Source: Streptomyces adelaidensis (lineage in GTDB: Bacteria; Actinomycetota; Actinomycetes; Streptomycetales; Streptomycetaceae). From it: a stretch of 64,000 nucleotides of DNA. The position numbers were made by a program, and so were the translations under genes. The DNA is taken from the NCBI RefSeq assembly GCF_016598475.1, contig NZ_JAEMUX010000013.1, positions 62,001 to 126,000 of the forward strand, in the 5' to 3' direction. The notes beneath the pieces are model-generated. The model did not search any database, was not told the origin of the DNA, and was given only the letters and a program-made list of their open reading frames with translations. Each line of letters begins with the position of its first letter. Position 1 is the stretch's first letter. Below are positions 16,834 through 24,968 of this stretch, one piece after another.

Positions 16834-17892
16834 CTACCCCTGGACTTCAGGTGCGACGCGGCGCAGCTTGGCGAGCAGCTCGTCCACCTCACGTTCGACG
16901 TCGGGGGAGAGCAGGTCCCGGGCGCTCATCCAGTCGTCGTCGAAGACGGTGTCCAGGTACTTCTCCCCGCCGTCGTTGATCAGCGCGACCATAGTCGTCC
17001 ACGGCGCCGACGAGGACATCCGGGTCAGCGCCTCGTACACCACCCCGCCCGCCGAACCGCCGAGCAGCAGCCCGGTGCGGCGGGCCACGGCCCGGGCCGT
17101 GGCGAAGGCATCGACATCACCGACCTTCACGCCCTCGTCCAGCAGCGAGTAGTCGACCATGGCGCCGATCGTCGCGCCCTCAGGGGTTCCGGTGCCCGAC
17201 TGGTGGTAGTCGTGCGCGGGCGGTCCGAAGGCGATGGACCCCTTCGGCTCGACCCCGACGATCCGGACGCCCGGCACGGTCCGGCGCAGCTCGCCCCCGG
17301 TGCCGAACAGTGCGCCGCCGGTGCCGACCGCGCCGATCAGGATGTCGATACGGCCGTCCAGCGCGGCTTCCAGCTCCCGGGCCACCGGGCGGTAGCCCAC
17401 CCCGTTGGCGAGGTTGTTGTGCTGCTCGGTGAAGTACGCGTTGTCCGACTCGGCGGCCATCCGTTCCGCCAGGTCCTCGCGCGCCGCCGTGGCGAGGTCC
17501 TCGTCGCCCTCCTCGGCCACGTAGACCAGCTCGGTGCCCATGGCCTTCATGGCGCGCAGTTTGTCCTTGGAGGCGTGGTGGTCGACGACCGCGGTGAACG
17601 TGTAGCCGCGCTCGGCGGCGACCACGGCGAGGCCGAGTCCGGTGTTGCCGGAGGTGGACTCGATGATCCGGCCGCCGGGGCGAAGCAGTCCGCGCTCCTC
17701 GGCGTCGATGACCATCTGCCGGGCCATGCGTATCTTCGCCGTCCCGGTCGGGTTGAACTGCTCCAGCTTCAGCAGCAGCCGGACGTCGCTGTCCGTGCGG
17801 CACAGCTCGAACAGGGGGGTGGCGCCGATGAGTTCGGAGACCTGGCGGACTACGGGCGGGCGGTGCAGGGGGTGGGGGTCCGGGTGGTTCAT
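16834..17892 (-). CDS. sbnA: SbnA-like PLP synthase (ACEGA synthase, cysteine-synthase fold)
   Basis: 352 residues of the OASS/cysteine synthase fold type II. PLP lysine Lys53 lies in FNPTGTAKIRMA, the substrate loop in ESTSGNTGLG, and the phosphate-binding loop in GAVGTGGALFGTGG. Linkage to an SbnB-type dehydrogenase marks it as an SbnA type. These join O-phospho-L-serine and L-glutamate to N-(1-amino-1-carboxy-2-ethyl)-glutamate, the precursor of L-2,3-diaminopropionate. It follows the SbnH-like decarboxylase by 13 bases. An ordinary cysteine synthase is less likely given the neighbours. Confidence 0.85.
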   Translation of the reverse strand: MNHPDPHPLHRPPVVRQVSELIGATPLFELCRTDSDVRLLLKLEQFNPTGTAKIRMARQMVIDAEERGLLRPGGRIIESTSGNTGLGLAVVAAERGYTFTAVVDHHASKDKLRAMKAMGTELVYVAEEGDEDLATAAREDLAERMAAESDNAYFTEQHNNLANGVGYRPVARELEAALDGRIDILIGAVGTGGALFGTGGELRRTVPGVRIVGVEPKGSIAFGPPAHDYHQSGTGTPEGATIGAMVDYSLLDEGVKVGDVDAFATARAVARRTGLLLGGSAGGVVYEALTRMSSSAPWTTMVALINDGGEKYLDTVFDDDWMSARDLLSPDVEREVDELLAKLRRVAPEVQG

Positions 17893-17905
17893 GGCTGGGA
17901 ACTCC

Positions 17906-19267
17906 CTACGGGTGGCGGTCCAGGCGCCAGCGGGGGCGGACGGAGGGCGAGTGGTACGCGGATGACTCGATGACGACCTTGGGCGGCAGCGGCAGCTCGT
18001 GGAACGGGGACTCGTTGGAGTCCATCTGGTAGCCCGCCGTGTTGAGGTAGACGATCAGGTCGCCGGTGGCCGGCCGGACCGGGAAGGGGAGTTTGCGCCA
18101 GGTCAGCATGTCCGACTCCAGGCAGGTGGCGGCGCCCACACAGGCCGGGTACGGGCCCGCGTCGGCGACGTCCGCCCGGGCGGACGGCACGAGCACCGGG
18201 TCGGGCAGGAACTCGCTGTCGAACCACTGCTCGGAGAGGCTGAGGCTGCTGCCGTCCACGGTGAGGATGTCGTAGCCGTCGCGTTCCTTGACGCCCTGGA
18301 CCCGGAAGACGGTGCAGCCCGCCTGGTCCAGCAGCGCCCTGCCCGGCTCGACGAGCAGCGTCACCCCGGCCGCCCGTACGAGGCCGGCCAGGCTCGACTC
18401 CTCGCCCGCGGGGGTCAGCGCGAGCATGGCGGCGAGGGCGTCGGCTCCGGCGACGGGGGAGTGGTACGGGTAGTAGTCCGAGAAGGTCTTGTGCTGGTGA
18501 AAGTGCTCGGGGCGGGTGCTCCGGTTGAAGCGCCGCCAGTCCTCCTCGTCCACGTAGTCCACCGCGAAGCCACCGCCGACGCTGACCCGGTCCGCCCGCA
18601 GCCCCAACGTACGGGCATGGGTGCACAGCCGTACCGACTCGGCCGCGAGGTCGGCCCGTTCACGGATGTCGTAGCCGGACAGATGGAAGCTGAAGCCCGC
18701 CATGTCCACGTGCTCGGTGCGGCAGCGGCGCAGGGCCGTCTCCATCTCGCCGTCGTCCAGCCCGAAGCGGCTGTGCGGCTGGCCGGAAGGAAGGCGGCGC
18801 AGCAATACCTGGGCGGCGCGGCCGAGTTCGGCGGCGAGGGCGAGGACGCGGTCCAGTTCGTCGAGGGCGTCCACGGCGACGAGCGCGCCGTGCAGCACGG
18901 CGACCCGCAGCAGCTGGTCGTCCTTGGCCGGGCCGGTGACGACCAGGTCCGTACCGCGCACCCCGGCCGCCAGCGCCTCGCGCAGCTCCCCGTGGCTCGC
19001 CACGTCCACGCCCAGGCCCGCGACGGCCGCCCGCTCCACGTAGACGGCGGCCTTGTTGGCCTTCTTGGCGTAGTACACCCGGCCGTCCACGCCCGCCTCG
19101 GTGAACGCCTGCCGGAAGGCGGCGGCGTTGGCGTCGAACCGCTGCGGGAACAGCACGTGGTACGGCCCGCCCAGACCGTGGCCCAGCTCGTGGAGAAGGG
19201 CGCTGCCGGGCGGGGTGAGGAGCGCGCGCACCTCCTCGGTGGTGTGCGAGGTGAGGGCGGTGGTCAC
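17906..19267 (-). CDS. SbnH-like type III PLP-dependent decarboxylase
   Basis: 453 residues from the GTG at 19267, which overlaps the SbnB-like stop as GTGA. Barrel plus beta-domain of the alanine racemase/DAP decarboxylase superfamily: PLP lysine in YYAKKANK (Lys69), SRFGLDD, GGGFAVDY, and the catalytic Cys in VGAATCLESD. In staphyloferrin B synthesis SbnH decarboxylates a citryl-diaminopropionate. Here no citrate-condensing synthetase is nearby, so the substrate may be free diaminopropionate, an amino acid adduct of it, or an oxidised derivative. Confidence 0.82.
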   Translation of the reverse strand: MTTALTSHTTEEVRALLTPPGSALLHELGHGLGGPYHVLFPQRFDANAAAFRQAFTEAGVDGRVYYAKKANKAAVYVERAAVAGLGVDVASHGELREALAAGVRGTDLVVTGPAKDDQLLRVAVLHGALVAVDALDELDRVLALAAELGRAAQVLLRRLPSGQPHSRFGLDDGEMETALRRCRTEHVDMAGFSFHLSGYDIRERADLAAESVRLCTHARTLGLRADRVSVGGGFAVDYVDEEDWRRFNRSTRPEHFHQHKTFSDYYPYHSPVAGADALAAMLALTPAGEESSLAGLVRAAGVTLLVEPGRALLDQAGCTVFRVQGVKERDGYDILTVDGSSLSLSEQWFDSEFLPDPVLVPSARADVADAGPYPACVGAATCLESDMLTWRKLPFPVRPATGDLIVYLNTAGYQMDSNESPFHELPLPPKVVIESSAYHSPSVRPRWRLDRHP

Positions 19268-20286
19268 GTCCACAGCGGCACCGCCGTGCCCAGCCCCTGG
19301 GCGAGCGCGAGCTGTGCGAACCGGTGGCCGAGGGCGATGTCGGTGACGACCAGCCCGCTGTTGTACGCGAAGATCCGCTGCCCCGGGTCCGTACGGCCCT
19401 CGGCGCGGCCCGCCAGCACCTCCGGGAACTCGGCGTGCGCGTCCGGGAGTTCGCCGTCGGCGTCGGCCATGTCCGTGCCCGTGACCCGCATCTGGGCCTC
19501 GCTGGTCGCGATGACCCGGTCGGCGGTGTGCAGGGTGGAGGGCGCGATGCCGTAGCCGACCAGCACCGACAGGGCGGACGGCTTGAGCCACTCGGCCTCG
19601 ACGGACGCGGGGGTGCCCGGTCCGGCGGTGGCGAGGACCACGTCCGCGTCCTCGGCGGCGGCCCTCAGGTCCGTGACGAGTTCCACCTCCCGCTCGGGGA
19701 AGTACGCGTGCAACTGCTCGCGCACGGCCCGGATGCCGTCCGGATGGGTGCCGAAGAGCATCAGCCGCTCCAGGTCCGGCAGGGTGCTCAGCAGGAACGG
19801 CAGGGCGAGCCGCCCCTGGGTGCCGGTGCCTATGACGAGGGCGCTGCGGCTGCCCGGCGCGGCGAGTTCCCGGGCCAGCAGCGCGGAGACCGCCGGGGTG
19901 CGCAGGGCGCCGACCCGGCCGCAGTCGAGCATGGCGACCGGCAGGCCCGTCTTGTCGTCGTAGAGGGTGAGCGTCGTGTAGTAGTGCTGCTTGTCGCGGT
20001 CCTCGTGGAGACCGTACTTGTAGGAGGTCTTGATCGCGACGACCCCGCGCACCCCGTCCCGGCCGAGCATCGCGTACGCGACGGAGTGGCCGTCCTCGGG
20101 CTTCACGGTGAGCTTGCGCGGGTTGTCGGAGCGGCCGTCCGCCAGCGTCCGGTACGCCTGCTCCACCACGGAGACCACATCGGGCAGCGTGATGTCGATG
20201 CCGGCCACGTCGCTGGTGCTGAGCACGCGCAGGGTCTTGTCGTCGGCCGCCATGCTGCCTCCCTGGGGTATGTCGGTGCCGGTCAT
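19264..20286 (-). CDS. sbnB: SbnB-like dehydrogenase (ornithine cyclodeaminase family)
   Basis: 340 residues from the ATG at 20286 (ATGA overlap with the upstream oxygenase gene). Ornithine cyclodeaminase/mu-crystallin fold: KTSYKYG substrate segment, Rossmann motif VIGTGTQGRLALP, and LATAGPGTP. SbnB oxidatively hydrolyses ACEGA with NAD to L-2,3-diaminopropionate and 2-oxoglutarate. Its position two genes upstream of an SbnA-like gene supports this over ornithine cyclodeaminase activity. The 2-oxoglutarate it would release is the cosubstrate of the oxygenase encoded just before it. Confidence 0.85.
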   Translation of the reverse strand: MTGTDIPQGGSMAADDKTLRVLSTSDVAGIDITLPDVVSVVEQAYRTLADGRSDNPRKLTVKPEDGHSVAYAMLGRDGVRGVVAIKTSYKYGLHEDRDKQHYYTTLTLYDDKTGLPVAMLDCGRVGALRTPAVSALLARELAAPGSRSALVIGTGTQGRLALPFLLSTLPDLERLMLFGTHPDGIRAVREQLHAYFPEREVELVTDLRAAAEDADVVLATAGPGTPASVEAEWLKPSALSVLVGYGIAPSTLHTADRVIATSEAQMRVTGTDMADADGELPDAHAEFPEVLAGRAEGRTDPGQRIFAYNSGLVVTDIALGHRFAQLALAQGLGTAVPLWT

Positions 20287-21272
20287 GCGAACGCCTCCAC
20301 TGCGGCCTGGCCGTATCCGTGCTCCGACTCCTCGGCCGGCGGACGGGTCTGACGGCCCTGCACACGCACGGAGGAACGTTTCAGCCATCGGTCCATGCCG
20401 TCGTAGCGGGCCTTGAAGGGGACACGGCCGTGGACGACCAGATCGTTGTCGACGACCAGGACTTCACCGGGGTTCAGGCTCACCGCCACGCTGACGCGGG
20501 CGAGTTCGTCCTCCAGGCGGCCGTAGGCCGAGCGGTGGTCCTCGGACGCCCGGTCCAGCGGGGTGTAGGCCGGGTCGAAGCGCAGGGTCAGGCCGTCCTC
20601 GGACTGCCACAGTGTGGGCACGGCCGGCGGCTCGCCCTCGTACCCCTGGGCCTTCTCGTAGGCGTCGTCCGGCAGTATCGGCAGGACGGGGCGGCTGAGC
20701 AACTCCACGTCTTCGTCGGACAGTTCGACCTGACGGATACCGGCGGCCGTGGTGGCGACGGAGTCGGGGTTGCGCATGCAGCCGAGCACCAGGAGGTGGG
20801 CGCGACCGGGGTGGAAGGCGTCCTCGGTGTGCGGGCTGAGCAGCACGCTGCTGCTGGCGCCGGTCTGCTCCTCCTCGTGGCCGGGACTGGGCACGATGTT
20901 GTGCACGAACCGGCCGTCCTGCTGGCCCTCCCAGGCGATGGGGGTGCCCATCACGGTCGAGAGCAGAAGCAGGACGACGTCGTATACGGCACTCGCGTCA
21001 CCGGCGGTCGACCAGTGGCCGGGGGTGGGGCCGATCGCCGCGTCGTCGACGGGCAGCCCGCGCAGGACGAACAGACCGTCGGCGGTGTCGACGGGGCGGC
21101 AGGCGTGGCGGATCGGGTCGCTCAACGAGGCGGCGACAGCAGGGACTCGGGCCAGCAGGCCGGGGTCGGCCGGTGAACCGTCGAACGAGGAGAGGAGGGT
21201 GCGGGCGGCGGCGGTCAGTTCGGCCACCGAGTCGGGATCGAGCAGGCGTGCGGGGGCGATTCCCGAGGGCAT
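20283..21272 (-). CDS. 2-oxoglutarate/Fe(II) oxygenase, clavaminate synthase/TauD-like
   Basis: 329 residues from the ATG at 21272; longer starts up to 21401 would run through the iron-box promoter side and lack family resemblance. Double-stranded beta-helix core with iron ligands His148 and Glu150 (SPHTED) and His281 (VVHGRV), and 2OG-binding Arg295 (DGMDRW). The segment LVLGCMRNPDSVATT resembles amino-acid beta-hydroxylases of the VioC/AsnO group. I infer hydroxylation of an amino acid, perhaps diaminopropionate or its precursor. First gene of the leftward operon. Confidence 0.83.
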   Translation of the reverse strand: MPSGIAPARLLDPDSVAELTAAARTLLSSFDGSPADPGLLARVPAVAASLSDPIRHACRPVDTADGLFVLRGLPVDDAAIGPTPGHWSTAGDASAVYDVVLLLLSTVMGTPIAWEGQQDGRFVHNIVPSPGHEEEQTGASSSVLLSPHTEDAFHPGRAHLLVLGCMRNPDSVATTAAGIRQVELSDEDVELLSRPVLPILPDDAYEKAQGYEGEPPAVPTLWQSEDGLTLRFDPAYTPLDRASEDHRSAYGRLEDELARVSVAVSLNPGEVLVVDNDLVVHGRVPFKARYDGMDRWLKRSSVRVQGRQTRPPAEESEHGYGQAAVEAFA

Positions 21273-21417
21273 GGGGGATCCGTCCGTTCCAGTGCGGGGT
21301 GCGGTGCGGGGCGCGTGCAGTGGTCTACGGGCATGGCGAAGAAGGCTTCCCCGAAGTGGACCGGCTGGTCCGGAGCGTCTCGGGGAGCCCGTCGGAAACA
21401 TAGCCAGCCCCCAAGAA

Positions 21418-21436
21418 ATAGGGAAGGCTTACCTAA
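21418..21436. promoter_or_regulatory. Iron box (DmdR/IdeR-type operator)
   Basis: ATAGGGAAGGCTTACCTAA agrees with the actinobacterial iron-box pattern TTAGGnnAGnCTnnCCTAA at 13 of 14 fixed positions. It lies between two divergent operons, 146 bases from the oxygenase start and 101 from the binding-protein start. It predicts repression when iron is plentiful. Confidence 0.75.
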
Positions 21437-21488
21437 GGAAGATCTATGTCACACTGTTCGCGGTCTTGTCGTACAGGTGCGGCACAGG

Positions 21489-21507
21489 GTAGGTAAGGCT
21501 AAGCAAT
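21489..21507. promoter_or_regulatory. Second, partial iron box
   Basis: GTAGGTAAGGCTAAGCAAT has a good left half (TAGGTAAGGCT) and a degenerate right half. It lies 30 bases upstream of the importer start codon, where a repressor could block the rightward promoter. Confidence 0.45.
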
Positions 21508-21536
21508 CCAGCCAACTGCGGGAAAATGAGGAACAA

Positions 21537-23093
21537 GTGGAGCTGACGCGACGTCACATGCTCTGGGTCGGCGGCGCCATCGGCGCAGGCGCCCTGCTGA
21601 CCGCCTGTGGGGGCGCCGACGACGAGGAGCCGACCGGGTCCGCCACCGGCGACTCGGCCAAGCCCCGCAAGGGCGGCACGCTGCGGGTCGGCGCGCTGGG
21701 CCGCGCGGGCGCCATCACCCGTGACCCTCACGGCACTCAGGCCAACGAGAGTGACTACCTCATCCTCAGCCTGATCTACGACACACTCACCGTGCCCGGC
21801 ACCAAGCCCAACATCGAGCCCCGGCTCGCGGCGAGCTGGAAAGCCTCCGACGACCTGAAGACGTGGCGGTTCACGATCGCCAAGGGTGCGAAGTTCCACG
21901 ACGGTTCGGCGGTCACCGCCGAGGACATCGTCTTCTCACTCAAGCGACTGCGCGCCACCCCGGCCGGCGCCTCCCGGCTGCCGGGCATCCAGGAGAAGAA
22001 CATCAGCGCCGAGGGCACCGACACCGTCGTCCTCGTCTCCGACTACGCCAACGCCGAACTGCCCCTGCTGGCGCGCCTCACCACCTTCGTCATACCGAAG
22101 GGCACCACCGACAAGGACATCGCCAAGGCTCCCGGCACCGGCCCCTTCAAGCTCGACTGGTTCCGCGGCGGCAACGCCCGCCTCGTCCGCAACGACGACT
22201 GGTACGGCGGTGACGTGTACCTCGACGCCATCGAGGTCAAGATCTTCGAGAGCCCGCAGGCCATGGCGAGCGCCCTGCTCGCCGACCAGATCGACGTCGC
22301 CTCCAACGTCGGCGCCGTCGCCGCGCGCACGGCCGAGAGCCGCAAGGACATCCAGACCGTCCGCCGCCCCAACGACATGGCGATGCCCATCGTCATGCGC
22401 ACCGCCGACGGCCCGTTCGCCGACGCCAAGGTCCGCGAGGCGCTGCGCCTGGCTGTCGACCGCGAGGCCATGGTCAAGCAGGTCCTCTCCGGCTACGGCA
22501 CCGTCGCCAACGACATCCTCGGCACCGGCGACCCGGCCTACGACAAGAGCCTCCCGCAGCGCACCCGCGACCTCGACAAGGCCAGGGAGCTGCTGAAGGA
22601 GGCAGGCTTCGACACCTCCAAGACGTACGAGCTGTACACCACCGAGGACATCTCCGGCCTCGCCGAGTCGGCCACCCTCTTCGCCACCCAGGTCCGCGAG
22701 GCCGGTGTGAAGGTGAAGGTCGTCAAGCAGGAGTCGGGGACCTTCTGGGACAAGACCTGGCTCAAGGGCGACCTCTACACCACCTACTGGGGCACCAACG
22801 ACTCCGTGGTCTTCTTCGCCAGCAAGACCATGGTCTCCGACAGCGGCCAGAACGAGGCCGGCTGGAAGAACGAGACCTTCGACACGGCGTACGAGGAGGC
22901 CATCGGCACCGCCGGCGCGGTCGAGCGCACCGCACTGCTGAAGCAACTCCAGCGAATCGAGTACGACAGCTCCGGCTACCTGCTGTGGGGCATGGCCGAC
23001 GGCATCGACCTCGCTGGGTCCGCCGTCCACGGGCTGCCCACGCTGCCCGGTTACGGCAGGGTCCAGCTCGAACAGGCATGGCTGGCCCGTTGA
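21537..23093 (+). CDS. Peptide/nickel/opine-type ABC substrate-binding lipoprotein (family 5)
   Basis: 518 residues from the GTG at 21537 with GAGGA upstream. Lipobox LLTAC with Cys24; twin arginine in TRRHML suggests possible Tat export. Family 5 solute-binding fold with the usual hallmarks: ASWKASDDLKTWRFTIAKG, FHDGSAVTAEDIVFSL and GTGPFKL. This family includes dipeptide and nickel binders and the metallophore binder CntA. Control by an iron box and divergence from diaminopropionate genes point to uptake of a metal-chelate rather than peptides. Confidence 0.88.
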   Translation: MELTRRHMLWVGGAIGAGALLTACGGADDEEPTGSATGDSAKPRKGGTLRVGALGRAGAITRDPHGTQANESDYLILSLIYDTLTVPGTKPNIEPRLAASWKASDDLKTWRFTIAKGAKFHDGSAVTAEDIVFSLKRLRATPAGASRLPGIQEKNISAEGTDTVVLVSDYANAELPLLARLTTFVIPKGTTDKDIAKAPGTGPFKLDWFRGGNARLVRNDDWYGGDVYLDAIEVKIFESPQAMASALLADQIDVASNVGAVAARTAESRKDIQTVRRPNDMAMPIVMRTADGPFADAKVREALRLAVDREAMVKQVLSGYGTVANDILGTGDPAYDKSLPQRTRDLDKARELLKEAGFDTSKTYELYTTEDISGLAESATLFATQVREAGVKVKVVKQESGTFWDKTWLKGDLYTTYWGTNDSVVFFASKTMVSDSGQNEAGWKNETFDTAYEEAIGTAGAVERTALLKQLQRIEYDSSGYLLWGMADGIDLAGSAVHGLPTLPGYGRVQLEQAWLAR

Positions 23094-24100
23094 CCCCTGA
23101 GACAGCCGCGCCGGCCGGGCCCTCTCCCATGGTGGAGAAGGCCCGGCCGACCCGCGCTCCCGTCCGGTTGCTCGCCCGGACCGGCCTCGTCGTCGTCAAA
23201 CGGGCGGTACTGCTCGCAGTGCTCCTCGCGCTGGTCTTCGGCACGGTCGAGCTGCTGCCGGGCGACGCCGCGACGGCCATCTCCGAGCGCGGCGAGAGCG
23301 CCGCCGACACCGAGGAGCGGCGCCGGCTGCTAGGCCTCGACCAGCCGGTCCTGGAACGCTTCTGGGACTGGATGAGCGGCCTGCCCACCGGGGACCTGGG
23401 TACCTCGGCACGCGGCGAGAAGGTCACGGACCTCCTCTCGACCGCCTTCCCGAACACGCTGTTGCTGGGCGGCCTGGCACTGCTGCTCACCGCCCTGTTG
23501 TCCACCGTTCTCGGCTGCTGGGCCGCGCTCCGGCCGGGCGGCCGGGTCGACCGGGCGGTGTCCGGCTCGGCCACCGCCGTGCTGGCTCTCCCCGAGTTCG
23601 TGGTCGCCGTGGCCCTGGTCCTGACGCTGTCACTGTGGACCGGCTGGCTGCCCGCCGTGACCATCGCCGACGCCGACGGAACTCCCGCCTCCTGGGAGAT
23701 GCTGATCCTGCCCGCGCTCGCCCTGACCATCCCGCAGGTCGGCTGGAACGTACGCATCGTGCGCGCCGCCCTCGCCGACGAGGCCCGCGCGCCGTACGTG
23801 GAGACCGCCGTCCTGGACGGCCTCCCACCCCACCGCGTCCTCACCCACCACGTCCTGCCCGGCGCCCTGCCCACCATCACCGCCGGCCTCGCCACCTCCA
23901 CCGGCATGCTCCTCGGCGGCGCCGTCGTCGTGGAGACCATCTTCAACTACCCGGGCGTCGGCTCCGTCCTCGCCTCCGCGGTCACCGACCGCGACAGCCC
24001 CGTCATCGCGGGTGTGACCGCCCTGTCGGGCGCGGTCATGAGCGGCGTACTGCTACTGGCCGACCTTGTACGCGACCTGACGGCGGGAGCACGGCGATGA
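23078..24100 (+). CDS. ABC transporter permease (DppB type)
   Basis: 340 residues from the ATG at 23078, overlapping the binding-protein gene by 16 bases; an alternative ATG is at 23129. First-subunit permease: N-terminal helix, an extracytoplasmic stretch ending LGLDQPVLERFWDWMSGLPTG, and the EAA loop YVETAVLDGLPPHRVLTHHV. FNYPGVGSVL is typical of the DppB/OppB class. Confidence 0.88.
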   Translation: MAGPLTPETAAPAGPSPMVEKARPTRAPVRLLARTGLVVVKRAVLLAVLLALVFGTVELLPGDAATAISERGESAADTEERRRLLGLDQPVLERFWDWMSGLPTGDLGTSARGEKVTDLLSTAFPNTLLLGGLALLLTALLSTVLGCWAALRPGGRVDRAVSGSATAVLALPEFVVAVALVLTLSLWTGWLPAVTIADADGTPASWEMLILPALALTIPQVGWNVRIVRAALADEARAPYVETAVLDGLPPHRVLTHHVLPGALPTITAGLATSTGMLLGGAVVVETIFNYPGVGSVLASAVTDRDSPVIAGVTALSGAVMSGVLLLADLVRDLTAGARR

Positions 24101-24152
24101 ATCCCCAGCGGCTGCCGACGACTGTCGGAGTCCTCGATGCCGGAGGCCGCCG

Positions 24153-24968
24153 ATGACCCCCCGAACGCGTGCCACGCTCATACGCGTTCTGCCCGCCCTG
24201 CTGCTCATGTGCCTCGCCGTTGCCGGACCTTGGCTCGCGCCGCACGCCATCGACGCGCCGGTCACCGCGCCGTACGGAGAACCGGGCGCCGATGCCGCGC
24301 TCGGCGGCGACCAGCTCGGCCGGGACGTACTCACGCGGCTGCTGGCGGGCGGCCGCGACCTGGTGCTCTCCTCGCTGCTCGTCGCGGGGCTCGTCACCGG
24401 CAGCGCGGCGGTCCTCGGTGCGACCGGCGCCCTGCGGCCGCGCGTCGGGCGCCTGGTGGAACGGGTCGCCGACGTGCTGATGCTGCTGCCCTCCGTGCTG
24501 GGCATCCTGCTGGTCGCCCTGTCATGGCCGGACGGCGGTCGGCTCGCCGTCATCACCGCCGCCGTACTGCTCGGCGTGCCGTACGCGGTGCGGCTCGCGG
24601 CCGGCGCGGCGGCACCCGTCGCCGCCTCCGGGTACGTCGAGGCCGCCGCGGCGGGCGGCGAACGCCTCTGGCACCTCGTCCTGCGCGAGGTCCTGCCCAA
24701 CCTGCGCGCCACCCTCCTCGCCCTGTTCGGCCTGCGCTTCGTCGCCGCCGTCTACCTGGTCGCCACCGCCGGGTTCCTCCAGGTCGGACCCCAACCCCCG
24801 GCCGCCGACTGGGCGTTGATGATCCGCGAGAACTCCTCCGGCATCCTCCTCAACCCCTGGGCGGTCGTCGCCCCCAGCATCGCCATCGGCCTCCTCGCCC
24901 TCAGCGTCAACCTCGCCGCGGCGGCCCTCGCCCCGCAGACCGGCCGGAAGGCGGTGACCGTTCTGTGA
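24153..24968 (+). CDS. ABC transporter permease (DppC type)
   Basis: 271 residues. Short N-terminal helix followed by GGDQLGRDVLTRLLAGGRDL, the family motif of DppC/OppC permeases, and the EAA loop YVEAAAAGGERLWHLVLREV. Good GGAGG site before the ATG. Its stop overlaps the ATPase start as GTGA. Confidence 0.9.
   Translation: MTPRTRATLIRVLPALLLMCLAVAGPWLAPHAIDAPVTAPYGEPGADAALGGDQLGRDVLTRLLAGGRDLVLSSLLVAGLVTGSAAVLGATGALRPRVGRLVERVADVLMLLPSVLGILLVALSWPDGGRLAVITAAVLLGVPYAVRLAAGAAAPVAASGYVEAAAAGGERLWHLVLREVLPNLRATLLALFGLRFVAAVYLVATAGFLQVGPQPPAADWALMIRENSSGILLNPWAVVAPSIAIGLLALSVNLAAAALAPQTGRKAVTVL

Noticed and set aside
17906..20365. Single 819-residue open frame covering decarboxylase and SbnB region
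   Set aside because: Its first ~366 codons are an Arg/Gly-rich shadow of the SbnB-like gene. The decarboxylase proper starts at the GTG at 19267, coupled to the SbnB stop.
21273..21401. Longer start for the oxygenase
   Set aside because: The extra residues are Pro/Arg-rich without family resemblance, and extend toward the iron-box promoter.
24137..24964. 276-residue N-terminal extension of the double ATPase
   Set aside because: It overlaps the DppC permease in another frame and has shadow composition; the GTG at 24965 has the right family start.
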